A DNA stretch of 64,000 bases from an uncultured Verrucomicrobiales bacterium (GTDB lineage: Bacteria; Verrucomicrobiota; Verrucomicrobiia; Verrucomicrobiales; Akkermansiaceae). Below, one piece after another: positions 17,063 through 26,276 of this stretch; the first letter of the stretch is position 1, and the number at the start of each line of letters is the position of its first letter. The stretch lies in contig CAMQZC010000008.1 in assembly GCA_947039485.1 (NCBI GenBank), positions 20,879 to 84,878 on the forward strand, in the 5' to 3' direction. The notes under the pieces were generated by a model. The model ran no database searches and was not told the origin of the DNA. It worked only from the letters and a program-made list of their open reading frames with translations. Both the position numbers and the translations under genes were made by a program.

Positions 17063-19565
17063 CCTTAATATCGTGCTTGCGTGCAAAGAAGAGCACCACT
17101 GGAGCAGCGATAAAGACAGATGAGTAAGTACCGACAAACATACCGATAAGCATCGTCACGGAGAAGTCCTTCATCGCAGGACCACCCAGCACGCAGAGAG
17201 CTATGAGCACCGCTACTGAGGAGAGACCCGTCAGGATGGTACGAGGCAGGGTCTGATTGATCGCCTCATTCATGATGTCGGAGAGTTTTTCATTGGGCTC
17301 TGCGAGGTGTAGCTGCTCACGGATACGGTCATAAATAACAATCGTATCATTGATGGAGTAACCAGCCACCGTCAGGAATGCACCCACGTGAATGATATTG
17401 AGCTCCGTACCAAAGAGAATCACCATACCGATAACAAAGAGAATATCATGAGCAATAGCTACAAGAGCACCCATCGCAAAGGACCACTCGAATCGAAGGG
17501 AGAGGTAAACCGTAATCCCCAGCAGACCTGCCGCAAGGGCGTAGACAGCCGTGATAAAGAAGGTTGACCCCAGTGAGGCGCTGATATTATCAACAGAGGG
17601 CACAGGAAGCTTGTCCATGTTGGGCACCGTCGCGCGCAAATCAGCATCAATGAAGGCTGCCTCCTGAGCGTTAGCGCAGCGAATCTTGAAGTTGCGATCA
17701 GAGGCTACGCCCATCTCTTGAGCGTTGGGTATCTTGGAGAGCTTCAGCGTATGGAGTTGCTTGTCCATAGCCTCATAACTCACATCAACACTCTCAGGTA
17801 CAATGTAGGTGAGAGTCGAGCCACCCACAAAGTCAATACCCAAGGCCTTATCCTGTTGGATAACACCTGCGTAGAGAGCCATCAGAAGAATGGCGGAGCC
17901 GGAAGCAATCATGCAAATCTTGCGCATGCCCATGAAGTCAAAGACAACACCATCAAGCGGAGGACGGGAGAAATGCGAGTCAGTGAGCACACCGAAGTGG
18001 TCAGCCCAGTAGAAGAGTACGCGTGTAACCACAATCGCACCAATCATCGAGGTGACGATACCCACGCAGGTTGTCACCGCAAAGCCCTTAATCGAGCCGC
18101 TTGCCAACCAGAAGAGAATAACAGCAGTAATCAGCGAGGTAACGTTGGAGTCAAAAATCGCAGAGAAGGCCTTATCGTAGGAGTTACGCAACGCGGTGAG
18201 GAAGTCGCGACCAAGTTGCTTCTCCTCACGCAGACGCTCATAGATGAGCACATTGGCGTCAACAGCCACACCCATCGTCAGCACGATACCAGCGATACCG
18301 GGCAGCGTCAGAACAAAGCCAAAGAGGCTCATCAAGCCCAGCAAAATGAGAATATTGATTGAGAGACCCACCATCGCAATAATACCTGTGCTACGGTAGT
18401 ACCAGAAGCAGAATCCAAAGACGGCGAAGTAACCGACGATACCAGCCCAGATACCCTGCGTGAGGGCGCTTTTACCAAGCTGAGCACTCACATCCTTACG
18501 ACCCTCGACAACGAGGTCGCTAGAGAGGGGATTGGCGAGAGCCTTCGAGATATCCAGAGTCTCCCCGGGCGCGTCCAGCCCCGTGATTTGAAATTTTTTA
18601 CCCAGAACATCATTCACAGATGGAGCACTCTTGACAACACTATTGAGCACCACCGCGAGGCGGTCGACCCCCTTGGCCATATTGCTAGTCAGATGACGCA
18701 TCTTCTTGGCACCTTCATTGCTGAGCACAACATCGGCTTGACCATGACTCAGAGCATTCGGACGAGCGTCGACCACATCCTTACCAGTCACGTAAACACC
18801 CTGCTGCATTGCAGCGTAGGGCTTGAGCAGGACGATATAGTCAATCACTTCCTTGCCCTGCTTATTGATGAACGGCTTGCCATCCTGGTCCTTCACAGGA
18901 TGTTCGAGAATCATGTAGTCAGTCAAGCCCAAGCTTGCTGGGATGCGGGGATGAGCCAGCTTACGGTGCTTGCCCATAGGATTGGCAGCTACAGCGGCTA
19001 GGTGAGCTTCCTTACGAGCCTCGTAGGCCTTGATGGATTCCAGCACCTCGGGCTGTTGAGTGATAGCGTTACTGTTGGGATGGACAGCCAGCAGCTCCAA
19101 CTTAGCCATCTTGGTGAGCATCGTCACCATGGCATCGAGCCTCTCCTTATTCACAGCATCGTCACTAGACTGCTGAGGAATCTGAATCAAAATCTTGTTA
19201 CCTGAGTGAATAATCTGCACCTCACTCGTGCCAGAGGAATTCAAACGATCATTGAGAATATCACAGGCCTGCTGCATATCCTCCTGAGAGGGAGGCGCCT
19301 GCTTCCCAGTCGCCTCATCAATCTTGGGTTGCACCTCGAGCGTCAGCTCTGAGCCACCCTTGATATCAATACCATAGTTAATCCCCTGATCAAACAGAGA
19401 TAAAATGGAGAAGGCGGCAACACCCACGATAAAAATTGAACCTGCGCCACGCTTGAGGCTATCGACCTCTGCAGAGAGATACCAGAAGAAAGCCACCAAG
19501 AGCAGCATACCAGCGCAAAAGATGAAGCCAGCGCTATAGAAAAAAGATTGAAGAAGGTCTAACAT
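17016..19565 (-). CDS. secDF: Fused protein translocase subunit SecDF
   Basis: SecD and SecF assist SecYEG with proton-driven late translocation. Here they are one 849-aa polypeptide. The SecD half has the first periplasmic loop (GIDIKGGSELTLEV, about residue 65) and the membrane block after ~380 (VTMGVAVDANVLIYERLREE). The SecF half begins near residue 540 (MRKICMIASGSA, LGIDFVGGSTLTYIV) and carries YSINDTIVIYDRIRE. Both conserved proton-relay Asp motifs (VDANV and NDT) are present. The fused form is common in several phyla. An upstream promoter lies 27 bases before the start. Confidence 0.95.
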   Translation of the reverse strand: MLDLLQSFFYSAGFIFCAGMLLLVAFFWYLSAEVDSLKRGAGSIFIVGVAAFSILSLFDQGINYGIDIKGGSELTLEVQPKIDEATGKQAPPSQEDMQQACDILNDRLNSSGTSEVQIIHSGNKILIQIPQQSSDDAVNKERLDAMVTMLTKMAKLELLAVHPNSNAITQQPEVLESIKAYEARKEAHLAAVAANPMGKHRKLAHPRIPASLGLTDYMILEHPVKDQDGKPFINKQGKEVIDYIVLLKPYAAMQQGVYVTGKDVVDARPNALSHGQADVVLSNEGAKKMRHLTSNMAKGVDRLAVVLNSVVKSAPSVNDVLGKKFQITGLDAPGETLDISKALANPLSSDLVVEGRKDVSAQLGKSALTQGIWAGIVGYFAVFGFCFWYYRSTGIIAMVGLSINILILLGLMSLFGFVLTLPGIAGIVLTMGVAVDANVLIYERLREEKQLGRDFLTALRNSYDKAFSAIFDSNVTSLITAVILFWLASGSIKGFAVTTCVGIVTSMIGAIVVTRVLFYWADHFGVLTDSHFSRPPLDGVVFDFMGMRKICMIASGSAILLMALYAGVIQQDKALGIDFVGGSTLTYIVPESVDVSYEAMDKQLHTLKLSKIPNAQEMGVASDRNFKIRCANAQEAAFIDADLRATVPNMDKLPVPSVDNISASLGSTFFITAVYALAAGLLGITVYLSLRFEWSFAMGALVAIAHDILFVIGMVILFGTELNIIHVGAFLTVAGYSINDTIVIYDRIREQLHLAEPNEKLSDIMNEAINQTLPRTILTGLSSVAVLIALCVLGGPAMKDFSVTMLIGMFVGTYSSVFIAAPVVLFFARKHDIKDEVRRAARVENDQTV

Positions 19566-19592
19566 GAATACTTAGGGTAAAATGAACGCCAA

Positions 19593-19621
19593 ATAATAGC
19601 ACCGCTACCGCCAAGGGTCAA
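19593..19621 (-). promoter_or_regulatory. Promoter of secDF
   Basis: On the minus strand TTGACC and TATTAT are separated by 17 bp, 27 bases before the ATG at 19565. Confidence 0.65.
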
Positions 19622-19751
19622 GCCTGCATCTGAATCTGATCCAAAAATGGCACAAATATGGCACAAAAAGCGCGAGCAAGGAGGCCCTCCAACAAAATTG
19701 GGCTTCACTTCGCCTCAACAACTGGCGCGCTTTTGTGCCTAACTAAGGATT

Positions 19752-20480
19752 TTAATGATAAATCATACGCTTGGTCATCCCACCATCAATAATCATATTG
19801 ATACCATTGATGAAGTCGCTCTGCTCGGAGGCCAAAAAAAGCGCAGCTCGCGTAATATCCTCTGGCTTGCCCACGCGCCCTGAGGGATGCTGCAGGTGAT
19901 CCTCCTCGCTCATCCAGCTACGATCCCCGACTTGTATCCAACCTGGGCTAATAGCATTCACCGTGATTCCCGTCCCAGACAAGGAGACGCAGAGGCTATT
20001 GCTCATCGAGACAATCCCCCCCTTGGTCATACCATAGACCTCCCAGTCTGCCTCATTTTGATGCCATCGAGTGGAAGCGAGGTTGATGATGCGCCCATAT
20101 CCAGCCCCGACGTTTGCCTCGACAAAGTACTTACAACAAATGAAGCTCGCGCTGAGATTCACAGCGATGATGCGCGCGAGCTCCTCCTCACTCACAGAGC
20201 TAATCGACTTACGAAACTGACCAATGGCAGCATTGTTGATGAGGATGTGCACAGGACCAATATCCCTGCGTATCTGAGCAAATAGAGCGGCTATCTCGCC
20301 ACTCTGAGTTATATCAAGCTGATGAGTAGCGATATTTTCTTCCTCAAAGCTCATCTCCTGCATGTCAATAGCATGCACACTATAGCCTGCCGCCGCAAAG
20401 TCGCGTGCGAGCTGCTGACCTATCCCCTGCGCGGCACCCGTTATAATGACGCGCTTATTCTCTGTTATTTCTGTATTCAT
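19752..20480 (-). CDS. SDR-family NAD(P)-dependent oxidoreductase
   Basis: A 242-aa classical short-chain dehydrogenase. It has the cofactor motif TGAAQGIG near residue 15, the NNAA motif near 89, the catalytic Ser in LASTRW, the Tyr-Lys pair in VYGMTKGG and the later ISPGW motif. The acidic residue after the second strand (AIDMQ) favours NAD(H). The substrate cannot be read from the sequence, and neighbours give no pathway. The gene is transcribed alone. Confidence 0.9.
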   Translation of the reverse strand: MNTEITENKRVIITGAAQGIGQQLARDFAAAGYSVHAIDMQEMSFEEENIATHQLDITQSGEIAALFAQIRRDIGPVHILINNAAIGQFRKSISSVSEEELARIIAVNLSASFICCKYFVEANVGAGYGRIINLASTRWHQNEADWEVYGMTKGGIVSMSNSLCVSLSGTGITVNAISPGWIQVGDRSWMSEEDHLQHPSGRVGKPEDITRAALFLASEQSDFINGINMIIDGGMTKRMIYH

Positions 20481-20540
20481 ATGATTAATCTATAGCCCCA
20501 ATCGGGGTGATGCAAAGCATAGAAGGCCTGCGCCTGCGTT

Positions 20541-21056
20541 TTACGATGCTCTCTTAGCATCGCTGAGCATCGCCACAATGGCGCGATGCCCGCGCTTTGT
20601 TGCCGAGGCGATGGCACTGAGCCCCTTGCAGCTCACGATGCTTTGGTCTGCGCCTGCGTTGAGCAGGACGAGAGCAAGCTCCGCATGACCGCGCTTGGCA
20701 GCTTGGATGAGAGGCGTACGTCCGCTGGAATCCAGCGCATTGAGCTCGGCTCCGCGCGCAATGAGCAGAGTGGCGGCGGCAGCTTGCCCATGCTTAGCCG
20801 ACTTGTGCAGAGGCGTGCGTCCTCCATCATCTCGCGCCTCAATGTCAGCACCTGCATCCATGAGGTAGGACATGACCTCAATCGCTCCATGCTTGGCAGC
20901 GGCATTGAGTGGCGTGCAGGCAGAGCAATCGCGCTCCTCTATATTAGCCCCTTGGGCAATTAGTATTTCGAGCTCTTTCAGAGAGCCAAGTTTGGCGGCT
21001 TTTACTACGGGGCTGGGGACTTTAGGTGATTTTTCTTTCTTTTTCATCTTTGTCAT
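20541..21056 (-). CDS. Ankyrin-repeat protein
   Basis: A 171-aa protein made almost entirely of about five ankyrin repeats (for example GANIEERD, GADIEARDDGGRTPLH and GAELNALDSSGRTPL), preceded by a short Lys-rich N-terminus (MTKMKKKEKSPKVPSP). No signal peptide is seen, so it is probably cytoplasmic and mediates protein contacts. The upstream 200 bases are AT-rich compared with the neighbours. Confidence 0.85.
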   Translation of the reverse strand: MTKMKKKEKSPKVPSPVVKAAKLGSLKELEILIAQGANIEERDCSACTPLNAAAKHGAIEVMSYLMDAGADIEARDDGGRTPLHKSAKHGQAAAATLLIARGAELNALDSSGRTPLIQAAKRGHAELALVLLNAGADQSIVSCKGLSAIASATKRGHRAIVAMLSDAKRAS

Positions 21057-21240
21057 TCCTTTCTATCTTGTTTGATATTTTTTACTCACCAGTGAGAGCA
21101 AGTGCTCTTTTGTAAGTAATTGTCTAAATAGCATATTTCGAGATAAATCTCAAGCTTATTCACCTATCAAATAGAAAACAATTTAAGCTTTCACTATTTT
21201 AATAGGCTGAAGCAAAAAGCACCATAGACAACAAAAAGGC

Positions 21241-21269
21241 TTGTCGTTGCTGTATTTAAAAGCTAGGAT
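21241..21269 (+). promoter_or_regulatory. Possible promoter of lpxA, adjacent to the start codon
   Basis: TTGTCG and TAGGAT are separated by 17 bp, with the -10 box ending 6 bases before the ATG. The match is weaker than that of others in the window. The rest of the 219-base gap (21057-21240) is AT-rich and shows no gene. Confidence 0.4.
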
Positions 21270-21275
21270 AAGCCT

Positions 21276-22058
21276 ATGTCTGACATCCATCCTACAGCGA
21301 TTATTGACCCAACTGCCCAAATTGCAGACAACGTTAAGATTGGCCCCTACTGCGTAGTTGGTCCGCACGTCACCTTGGGTGAGGGTTGTATCCTCCACAG
21401 CCATGTTGTGTTAGAGGGTCCTTCATCCTTTGGCAAGGGCAATGAATTCTTCCCTTTCTCCGTGATAGGGCTCAAGTCTCAGGATTTGAAGTACAAGTGC
21501 GAGCCTACCTACCTTGAGGTGGGTGATTACAACGTCTTCCGCGAGAACTGTAACATCAACCGATCCACCACGCCTGAGACAAAGACCGTGATTGGCAGCC
21601 ACAACCTCTTCCTGATCAACTCCCACTGCGGCCATGAGTGCATCGTGGGTGATCACTGCATCCTCAGCGGCTACGCTGGTGTGGCGGGACACTGCGAGAT
21701 TGGCGACTATGCAATCATCTCAGGCTTTGCCGCCTTGCATCAATTTGTGCGCGTGGGTGAGCACTCCATCATCGGAGGCTGCGCTCGCGTGACGCAGGAT
21801 GTCCCCCCCTTCACCATCGCAGAGGGGCTCCCCGCTGTGGTACGAGGCATCAACAGCATCGGCCTGCAGCGACGCGGCTTTGAGGAGGAGGATGTGCGTG
21901 CCCTACGCCAGTGCTACAAGAAACTCTACCTCAACAAAGGCGTGAATTTTGAGCAAGCCCGCTTAGAGCTACTTGCTGATGAGAAATATGGCAGCAACCC
22001 CAATCTCAAGCGCATGCTTGAGTTCATCAATAGCTCCGTGCGCGGCTGCATCCGCTAA
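21276..22058 (+). CDS. lpxA: UDP-N-acetylglucosamine O-acyltransferase
   Basis: LpxA transfers a 3-hydroxyacyl chain from ACP to UDP-GlcNAc, the first step of lipid A synthesis. The 260-aa protein has left-handed beta-helix hexapeptide repeats from the start (MSDIHPTAIIDPTAQIADNVKIG). The catalytic His region is SHCGHECIVGDH, and the C-terminal helical domain starts near GINSIGLQRRGF. Length and motifs are normal. It is not next to lpxC, lpxD or fabZ as in many genomes; gph follows 34 bp downstream. Confidence 0.95.
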   Translation: MSDIHPTAIIDPTAQIADNVKIGPYCVVGPHVTLGEGCILHSHVVLEGPSSFGKGNEFFPFSVIGLKSQDLKYKCEPTYLEVGDYNVFRENCNINRSTTPETKTVIGSHNLFLINSHCGHECIVGDHCILSGYAGVAGHCEIGDYAIISGFAALHQFVRVGEHSIIGGCARVTQDVPPFTIAEGLPAVVRGINSIGLQRRGFEEEDVRALRQCYKKLYLNKGVNFEQARLELLADEKYGSNPNLKRMLEFINSSVRGCIR

Positions 22059-22092
22059 ATCAACGGTAAAATTACACTTCTATCTTTAACAG

Positions 22093-22800
22093 ATGAAACA
22101 CCCCCATATTGTTTTTGATCTGGATGGCACCCTTGTGGAGTCATTACCCGGCATCGCCTTGGGCATCAACCAAGCACTTAAGCGCATGGAGAAGCCTCAG
22201 CAAAGCGAGGCAAACATCCGCAACATGATTGGACAGGGCGCGGCTCACCTCTGCGCACAGGCACTAGGCTACCGTGACACCCCCGAGGCAGCGCCCGAGG
22301 AGATTAGCTGCCTGCTTGAGCTCTTTAAGCAAGAGTATCTCACGAGCTGGCAGGGCAATGGCACACGTGCCTACCCCGGCACAATCTCCATGATGATGCG
22401 CCTCTGCGCCACAGGGGCAAAGATCGCCATCCTCTCCAACAAGCCCATGGAGCACACGCAAGCAATTGTGCGCAAAATATTTTCAAATCTCCCCATTGAC
22501 CCCATTTTGGGCTATCAAAAGGGGAGCTTCCCTCGCAAGCCTGACCCTAGTGCCTTGCTTTATGTAGCAGAGCAATGGGGGGTAGAGCCTAAGGAGCTGA
22601 TGCTCGTGGGTGACTCCATCCATGACGCGCAGACGGCAAAGAACGCAGGTAGCCAGCTGGTACTCGTACCTTGGGGCTATGCGCTACTTGAGCAGCTACT
22701 TGAGTGGCGACGTGAGGAGGGTAGTCCCATCGTAGGCAGCATGGAGGGGCTCACGCAATTCTTGCTCACAGGCAAGACGCGCATCCAGACGAGGCATTAA
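22093..22800 (+). CDS. gph: HAD-family phosphoglycolate phosphatase-like protein
   Basis: A 235-aa HAD hydrolase with motif I FDLDGTLVESLPG, motif II ILSNKP, motif III in FPRKPDPS and motif IV VGDSIHDAQTA. The C1-type helical cap lies between motifs I and II, as in phosphoglycolate phosphatase (Gph) and PpaX. Gph removes phosphoglycolate produced by DNA repair. The exact substrate cannot be fixed from motifs alone. Confidence 0.85.
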   Translation: MKHPHIVFDLDGTLVESLPGIALGINQALKRMEKPQQSEANIRNMIGQGAAHLCAQALGYRDTPEAAPEEISCLLELFKQEYLTSWQGNGTRAYPGTISMMMRLCATGAKIAILSNKPMEHTQAIVRKIFSNLPIDPILGYQKGSFPRKPDPSALLYVAEQWGVEPKELMLVGDSIHDAQTAKNAGSQLVLVPWGYALLEQLLEWRREEGSPIVGSMEGLTQFLLTGKTRIQTRH

Positions 22801-22897
22801 ACCTGCCAAAACAGCGATAAGCAAGGAGAGCCATCGGCCCATCCTCCATGCAACCACCGCGAATTGAGCTCCGGCAAAGCCGCTGAGAGAGCCTTGA

Positions 22898-23338
22898 TCA
22901 GTCTCGATGGTAAGGAGACCCAGCCAGCAGAGTATGGACGCGATAAATCTGCTCCATGAGCACGACTAGAGCCAACTCATGCTGCATCGTATGCTTACCC
23001 AGACACAGCGTCACATCAGCCGCCTCTCGCAGAGCAGCCGAGTGACCATCAGCCGCACCAATCAAAAAGGCAACCCTCTTCACCGAATGCAGCATCCAGC
23101 CGCGCAGCTTCTTCTCAAACTCTCTCGTCGTCCAATTCTGCCCACGCTCATCCATCGCAATACGCAGGCATCCCTCGCTCGCATCCAGCAATCGCGCTGA
23201 CACATCTGCTTGAGAACCAGCCTTAACATAGCGCAAAGTAACCTTACCCAAAGGCTTGAGCCGCTGCTCAAAAAAGGCAAGTCCATCCTTTGTATATCCA
23301 ATAGCGGGCTTACCCGCGACAATGACCAATATCTCCAT
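22898..23338 (-). CDS. rlmH: 23S rRNA (pseudouridine1915-N3)-methyltransferase
   Basis: RlmH is the SPOUT methyltransferase that methylates pseudouridine 1915 in 23S rRNA helix 69. The 146-aa product (start MEILVIVAGKP at 23338; ATG 23344 is an alternative) shows the SAM-binding knot motifs FLIGAADGHS and LGKHTMQHELALVVLMEQIYR and ends in SPYHRD. It is convergent with gph and divergent from obgE. Confidence 0.95.
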   Translation of the reverse strand: MEILVIVAGKPAIGYTKDGLAFFEQRLKPLGKVTLRYVKAGSQADVSARLLDASEGCLRIAMDERGQNWTTREFEKKLRGWMLHSVKRVAFLIGAADGHSAALREAADVTLCLGKHTMQHELALVVLMEQIYRVHTLLAGSPYHRD

Positions 23339-23385
23339 AGCCATACTCTAGCTTATCTCTCTAAATAAGTGAAGCCTGAAAAGTC

Positions 23386-23414
23386 TTGCAATTGACAAGA
23401 TAATAGGCTACGCT
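23386..23414 (+). promoter_or_regulatory. Promoter of obgE, close to the start codon
   Basis: TTGCAA and TACGCT are separated by 17 bp, and the -10 box ends 7 bases before the ATG at 23422. Confidence 0.45.
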
Positions 23415-23421
23415 CCACCGC

Positions 23422-24696
23422 ATGTTCGTAGACAACATTCGTATCTTCGCCAAAGCAGGCAAGGGAGGCAACGGCCTCGCCAGCTTCCGCCGTGAGAAAT
23501 TTATCCCCCGTGGTGGCCCCGATGGCGGCGACGGCGGCAATGGAGGTGATGTCATCCTTGAGGTGGCAAGCGGCTGCAATGACCTGCGTAGTTTCTTCTA
23601 CGACCCCAAGCTTATTGCAACAAGTGGTCGCGATGGAATGCACGTGCGCAAGCACGGCAGAAACGGCAAGACCATGGTCGGCCGCGTCCCTCTGGGCACC
23701 ATCATCTACCGCAGCAACGCATCCAGCATGCATGAAGCCACCTTCCTCGAGCGTGAGGGTGATGGCATTGTGCTTGAGCAAATCGCTGACCTCACCACAC
23801 CAGGTGAGCGCTTCATGCTCTGCAAAGGCGGCATGGGCGGTCGCGGTAACTGGCATTTCAAAACAGCAACCAATCGCACACCTAGTGAGTTTGAATACGG
23901 CACCGAGTGCGAAGAGGGCGTTTTCTTCTTCGAGCTACGCCGCATCGCTGATGCCGGCCTCGTAGGCTACCCCAATGCGGGCAAGAGCACACTACTGGGC
24001 GCAATCTCAGCAGCTAGCCCCAAGGTAGCCAGCTACCCCTTCACCACGCTACAACCTATCGTCGGTGTGGTCGAGTACCCCAACTTTAACCGCGTCGTTG
24101 TCGCAGACATCCCCGGTATCATTGAAGGCGCCTCGCGCAATCGTGGTCTGGGTCACGAGTTCCTGCGCCACATCATGCGCTGTCAGGTACTACTCTTTGT
24201 CGTAGACATGTCAGGCATGGAGCATAACCCCATCGAGGCAATTGCAACCCTGCGCGCAGAGATCAGTCTCTACTCCGATGAGATGGCCACGCGCCGCTGG
24301 GTTATCATCGCCAACAAGATGGATGATGAAGCCGCTGAGGAGAATCTCGCCATGCTGCGCATGCGTTTCCCCAAAATTGAAATCATCCCCATCTCTGCCG
24401 CCGAGAAGACAGGTATCGAAGGATTCAAGACACGCCTTCAGGAACTCATCGTCGCAGAAACAGCTCATAACATCCACATCGCCGAGTTAAAGAGCGTGCG
24501 AGAAGCAGCCGAACTAGCAGCAGCTGAAGAAGCCGCCGCTGAGGAAGCCGCAGCCGAACTAGCAGCAGCTGAAGAAGCCGCCGCTGAGGAAGCTGCAGCC
24601 GAACTAGCAGCAGCTGAAGAAGCAGCCGCCGAGGAAGCCGCAGCCGAACTAGCCGACGACGAGACTCAGTCCGAGCAAGACGTGGTGCCTAGCTAA
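23422..24696 (+). CDS. obgE: Obg-family ribosome-associated GTPase with Ala/Glu repeat tail
   Basis: ObgE is an essential GTPase acting in 50S assembly and stress signalling. The 424-aa protein has the glycine-rich Obg domain (GGPDGGDGGNGG, about residues 32-43) and the G domain with G1 GYPNAGKS near 188, G3 DIPGIIEGA and G4 NKMD. In place of a folded C-terminal domain it ends in about 50 residues of Ala/Glu repeats built from a 45-bp DNA unit. Copy number may vary among strains. A tRNA-Val gene follows. Confidence 0.95.
   Translation: MFVDNIRIFAKAGKGGNGLASFRREKFIPRGGPDGGDGGNGGDVILEVASGCNDLRSFFYDPKLIATSGRDGMHVRKHGRNGKTMVGRVPLGTIIYRSNASSMHEATFLEREGDGIVLEQIADLTTPGERFMLCKGGMGGRGNWHFKTATNRTPSEFEYGTECEEGVFFFELRRIADAGLVGYPNAGKSTLLGAISAASPKVASYPFTTLQPIVGVVEYPNFNRVVVADIPGIIEGASRNRGLGHEFLRHIMRCQVLLFVVDMSGMEHNPIEAIATLRAEISLYSDEMATRRWVIIANKMDDEAAEENLAMLRMRFPKIEIIPISAAEKTGIEGFKTRLQELIVAETAHNIHIAELKSVREAAELAAAEEAAAEEAAAELAAAEEAAAEEAAAELAAAEEAAAEEAAAELADDETQSEQDVVPS
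24510..24655 (+). repeat. 45-bp tandem repeat in the 3' end of obgE
   Basis: Three nearly identical 45-bp units start at 24510, 24555 and 24600 with CGAACTAGCAGCAGCTGAAG, and a fourth is truncated at 24645. Each unit encodes 15 residues of Ala/Glu repeat and keeps the frame. Confidence 0.9.
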
Positions 24697-24736
24697 CAAG
24701 CATTTCAAAAAAAACGCAGCTAAAGCAAAATAATGC

Positions 24737-24765
24737 TTGTGTCGCGAGGAAGGTTCTGCTAAAAT
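24737..24765 (+). promoter_or_regulatory. Promoter of tRNA-Val
   Basis: TTGTGT and TAAAAT are separated by 17 bp, 20 bases upstream of the tRNA. Confidence 0.5.
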
Positions 24766-24785
24766 CGCCTCGCACACGCTGCAAC

Positions 24786-24858
24786 GCAGGGATAGCTCAG
24801 TTGGTAGAGCAACACCTTGACATGGTGGAGGTCGTAGGTTCGAGTCCTATTCTCTGTA
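24786..24858 (+). tRNA. tRNA-Val (anticodon GAC)
   Basis: The acceptor stem GCAGGGA / TCTCTGT (with two G-U pairs), D arm GCTCAGTTGGTAGAGC, anticodon loop TTGACAT and T arm GTAGG-TTCGAGT-CCTAT form a full cloverleaf. The outermost anticodon-stem pair is an A-G mismatch. CCA is not encoded. A terminator follows at 24890. Confidence 0.92.
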
Positions 24859-24889
24859 TAGGCTTTTTAAAAGCCAAGTAACATTACAA

Positions 24890-24921
24890 AAACCCGTATC
24901 TTTTAGAGATACGGGTTTTTT
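24890..24921 (+). terminator. Terminator after tRNA-Val
   Basis: Stem AAAACCCGTATCT / AGATACGGGTTTT with a short loop and T run. Confidence 0.88.
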
Positions 24922-25085
24922 GCGTCCCTGAACCCAAGCCTCCGCTCCATTTTAGAGCTGAGCAGCTCTGCAGCAAAGCTCCGGATAATGACCGAGCTAA
25001 GCTCTGAGTCCTAGCCACCCTTTCTGCTTGCTTTCTGCGCAGCTAGATTGTATGCTCATCACCGACATACCCCATTCTTTATATT

Positions 25086-25559
25086 ATGCAACTTAATCAA
25101 GACATCCTCGATCAAAAAGGCCTCAAGCTCAATCCCGCACCCGCACCTGTCGGCTCCTATGTCCAGTGCCTGCGCACGGGCAATTACCTACACCTCTCTG
25201 GTGGCGTCTCCATCAATGGCGATGTCTCCTACTATGGCAAGGTAGGCGCTGATGTAAGCATCGAGGATGCACAGTGTGCCGCGCAAGCAGCCATCCTTAA
25301 TCGTCTTGCCGTAATTTCTGCCGAGTTGGGCAGCTTTGATGCGATGCGTCGCATCGTGGCAATCAATGGCTTTGTAAATTGCGGCCCCGATTTCACGGAG
25401 CACGCCAAGGTACTCAACGGAGCTTCTGACTTGCTCGTTGCTCTCTTTGGACCTGAGGCTGCACACTCCCGCTCTGCCGTGGGTGTCATTAGCCTGCCTC
25501 TGGGTGTGGCTGTCGAAATCAATATGATTGTCGAGATTGAGCCTGAGCTCATCAAGTAA
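25086..25559 (+). CDS. RidA/YjgF-family protein
   Basis: RidA proteins hydrolyse reactive enamine/imine intermediates from PLP enzymes; some family members have other or unknown activities. The 157-aa protein starts with LKLNPAPAPVGSYVQCLRTG, has the central LSGGVSINGD strand and the C-terminal HSRSAVGVISLPLGVAVEI block. Its Arg in HSRSAVG is the family's substrate-carboxylate ligand. It is longer than the ~128-aa archetype and resembles the YjgF-like subgroup with an extended first half. It is 23 bp upstream of coaC and probably co-transcribed. Confidence 0.88.
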   Translation: MQLNQDILDQKGLKLNPAPAPVGSYVQCLRTGNYLHLSGGVSINGDVSYYGKVGADVSIEDAQCAAQAAILNRLAVISAELGSFDAMRRIVAINGFVNCGPDFTEHAKVLNGASDLLVALFGPEAAHSRSAVGVISLPLGVAVEINMIVEIEPELIK

Positions 25560-25582
25560 TTTCATTTAAAAAGCTGGCGCAC

Positions 25583-26122
25583 ATGGCTACAATTATTTTA
25601 GGTGTGACGGGCTCCATCGCTGCCTACAAGGCGGCAGATGTGGCCTCTCGTCTAGTGAAGCTCGGACACAGCGTCCATTGTGTTTGCACGCCATGTGCGC
25701 TGCAATTTGTGACACCCCTCACGCTGATGACCCTCTCACGCAATCCTGTGGTGAGTAGCTTTGAGGATGAGACAGGCTCGTGGGTACCGCTGCATATCAA
25801 GCTGGCAGCGATGGCGGATTTATTCTGCGTGCTGCCTGCCTCGGCAAATACCATCGCTTGCATGGCTCAGGGCTTGGCACCCAATGCGCTCACCAGTCTT
25901 TATCTAGCCTGTCGAGCTCCGGTGCTAATTTTCCCCGCGATGAATGGATTGATGTGGGATCACCCCGCAACACAACAAAATGCGGCCACACTAGCTGCGC
26001 GCGAGAATCACCAAATTATTGGCCCTGACAACTGCGGTATCTTGGCATGTGGTGATGAGGGCAAGGGGCGCTTGGTCTCTGCCGACTGCGCCATTGAGGC
26101 AATTGTTGCGGCGCTGGCTTGA
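25583..26122 (+). CDS. coaC: Phosphopantothenoylcysteine decarboxylase (CoaC only)
   Basis: CoaC is the FMN-dependent decarboxylase of coenzyme A synthesis. The 179-aa flavoprotein shows GVTGSIAAYKAADV at the start, the His-containing PLHIKLA, the FMN contact PASANTIACMAQGLA, then FPAMNGLMWDHPA. The substrate-clamp Cys sits in GILACGDEGKGRL. The usual bacterial CoaBC fusion is absent: the synthetase half is missing, so coaB must be encoded elsewhere. Some other flavoprotein of the HFCD family is the alternative. Confidence 0.85.
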   Translation: MATIILGVTGSIAAYKAADVASRLVKLGHSVHCVCTPCALQFVTPLTLMTLSRNPVVSSFEDETGSWVPLHIKLAAMADLFCVLPASANTIACMAQGLAPNALTSLYLACRAPVLIFPAMNGLMWDHPATQQNAATLAARENHQIIGPDNCGILACGDEGKGRLVSADCAIEAIVAALA

Positions 26123-26239
26123 GCCGCTGCGAGCCGCTCACATTATGACACCCGAAGCGACGTATCGCAACACAATAGAGGCTCCTAATGAATGGTTACT
26201 AGAGCTTTGTAGCTTTGTTGCTTTACCCTAACTTACTTG

Positions 26240-26268
26240 TTGACTTCAAAGCTAGAGCACGCTATACT
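26240..26268 (+). promoter_or_regulatory. Strong promoter directly before the acyl synthetase gene
   Basis: TTGACT and TATACT are separated by 17 bp, and the -10 box ends 8 bases before the ATG at 26277. The mRNA would be leaderless or carry only a base or two. Confidence 0.65.
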
Positions 26269-26276
26269 TTTGTCAC

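Noticed and set aside
17718-18362. 214-aa plus-strand ORF opposite secDF
   Set aside because: The Asn/His/Thr-rich sequence without motifs is a shadow of the secDF membrane region.
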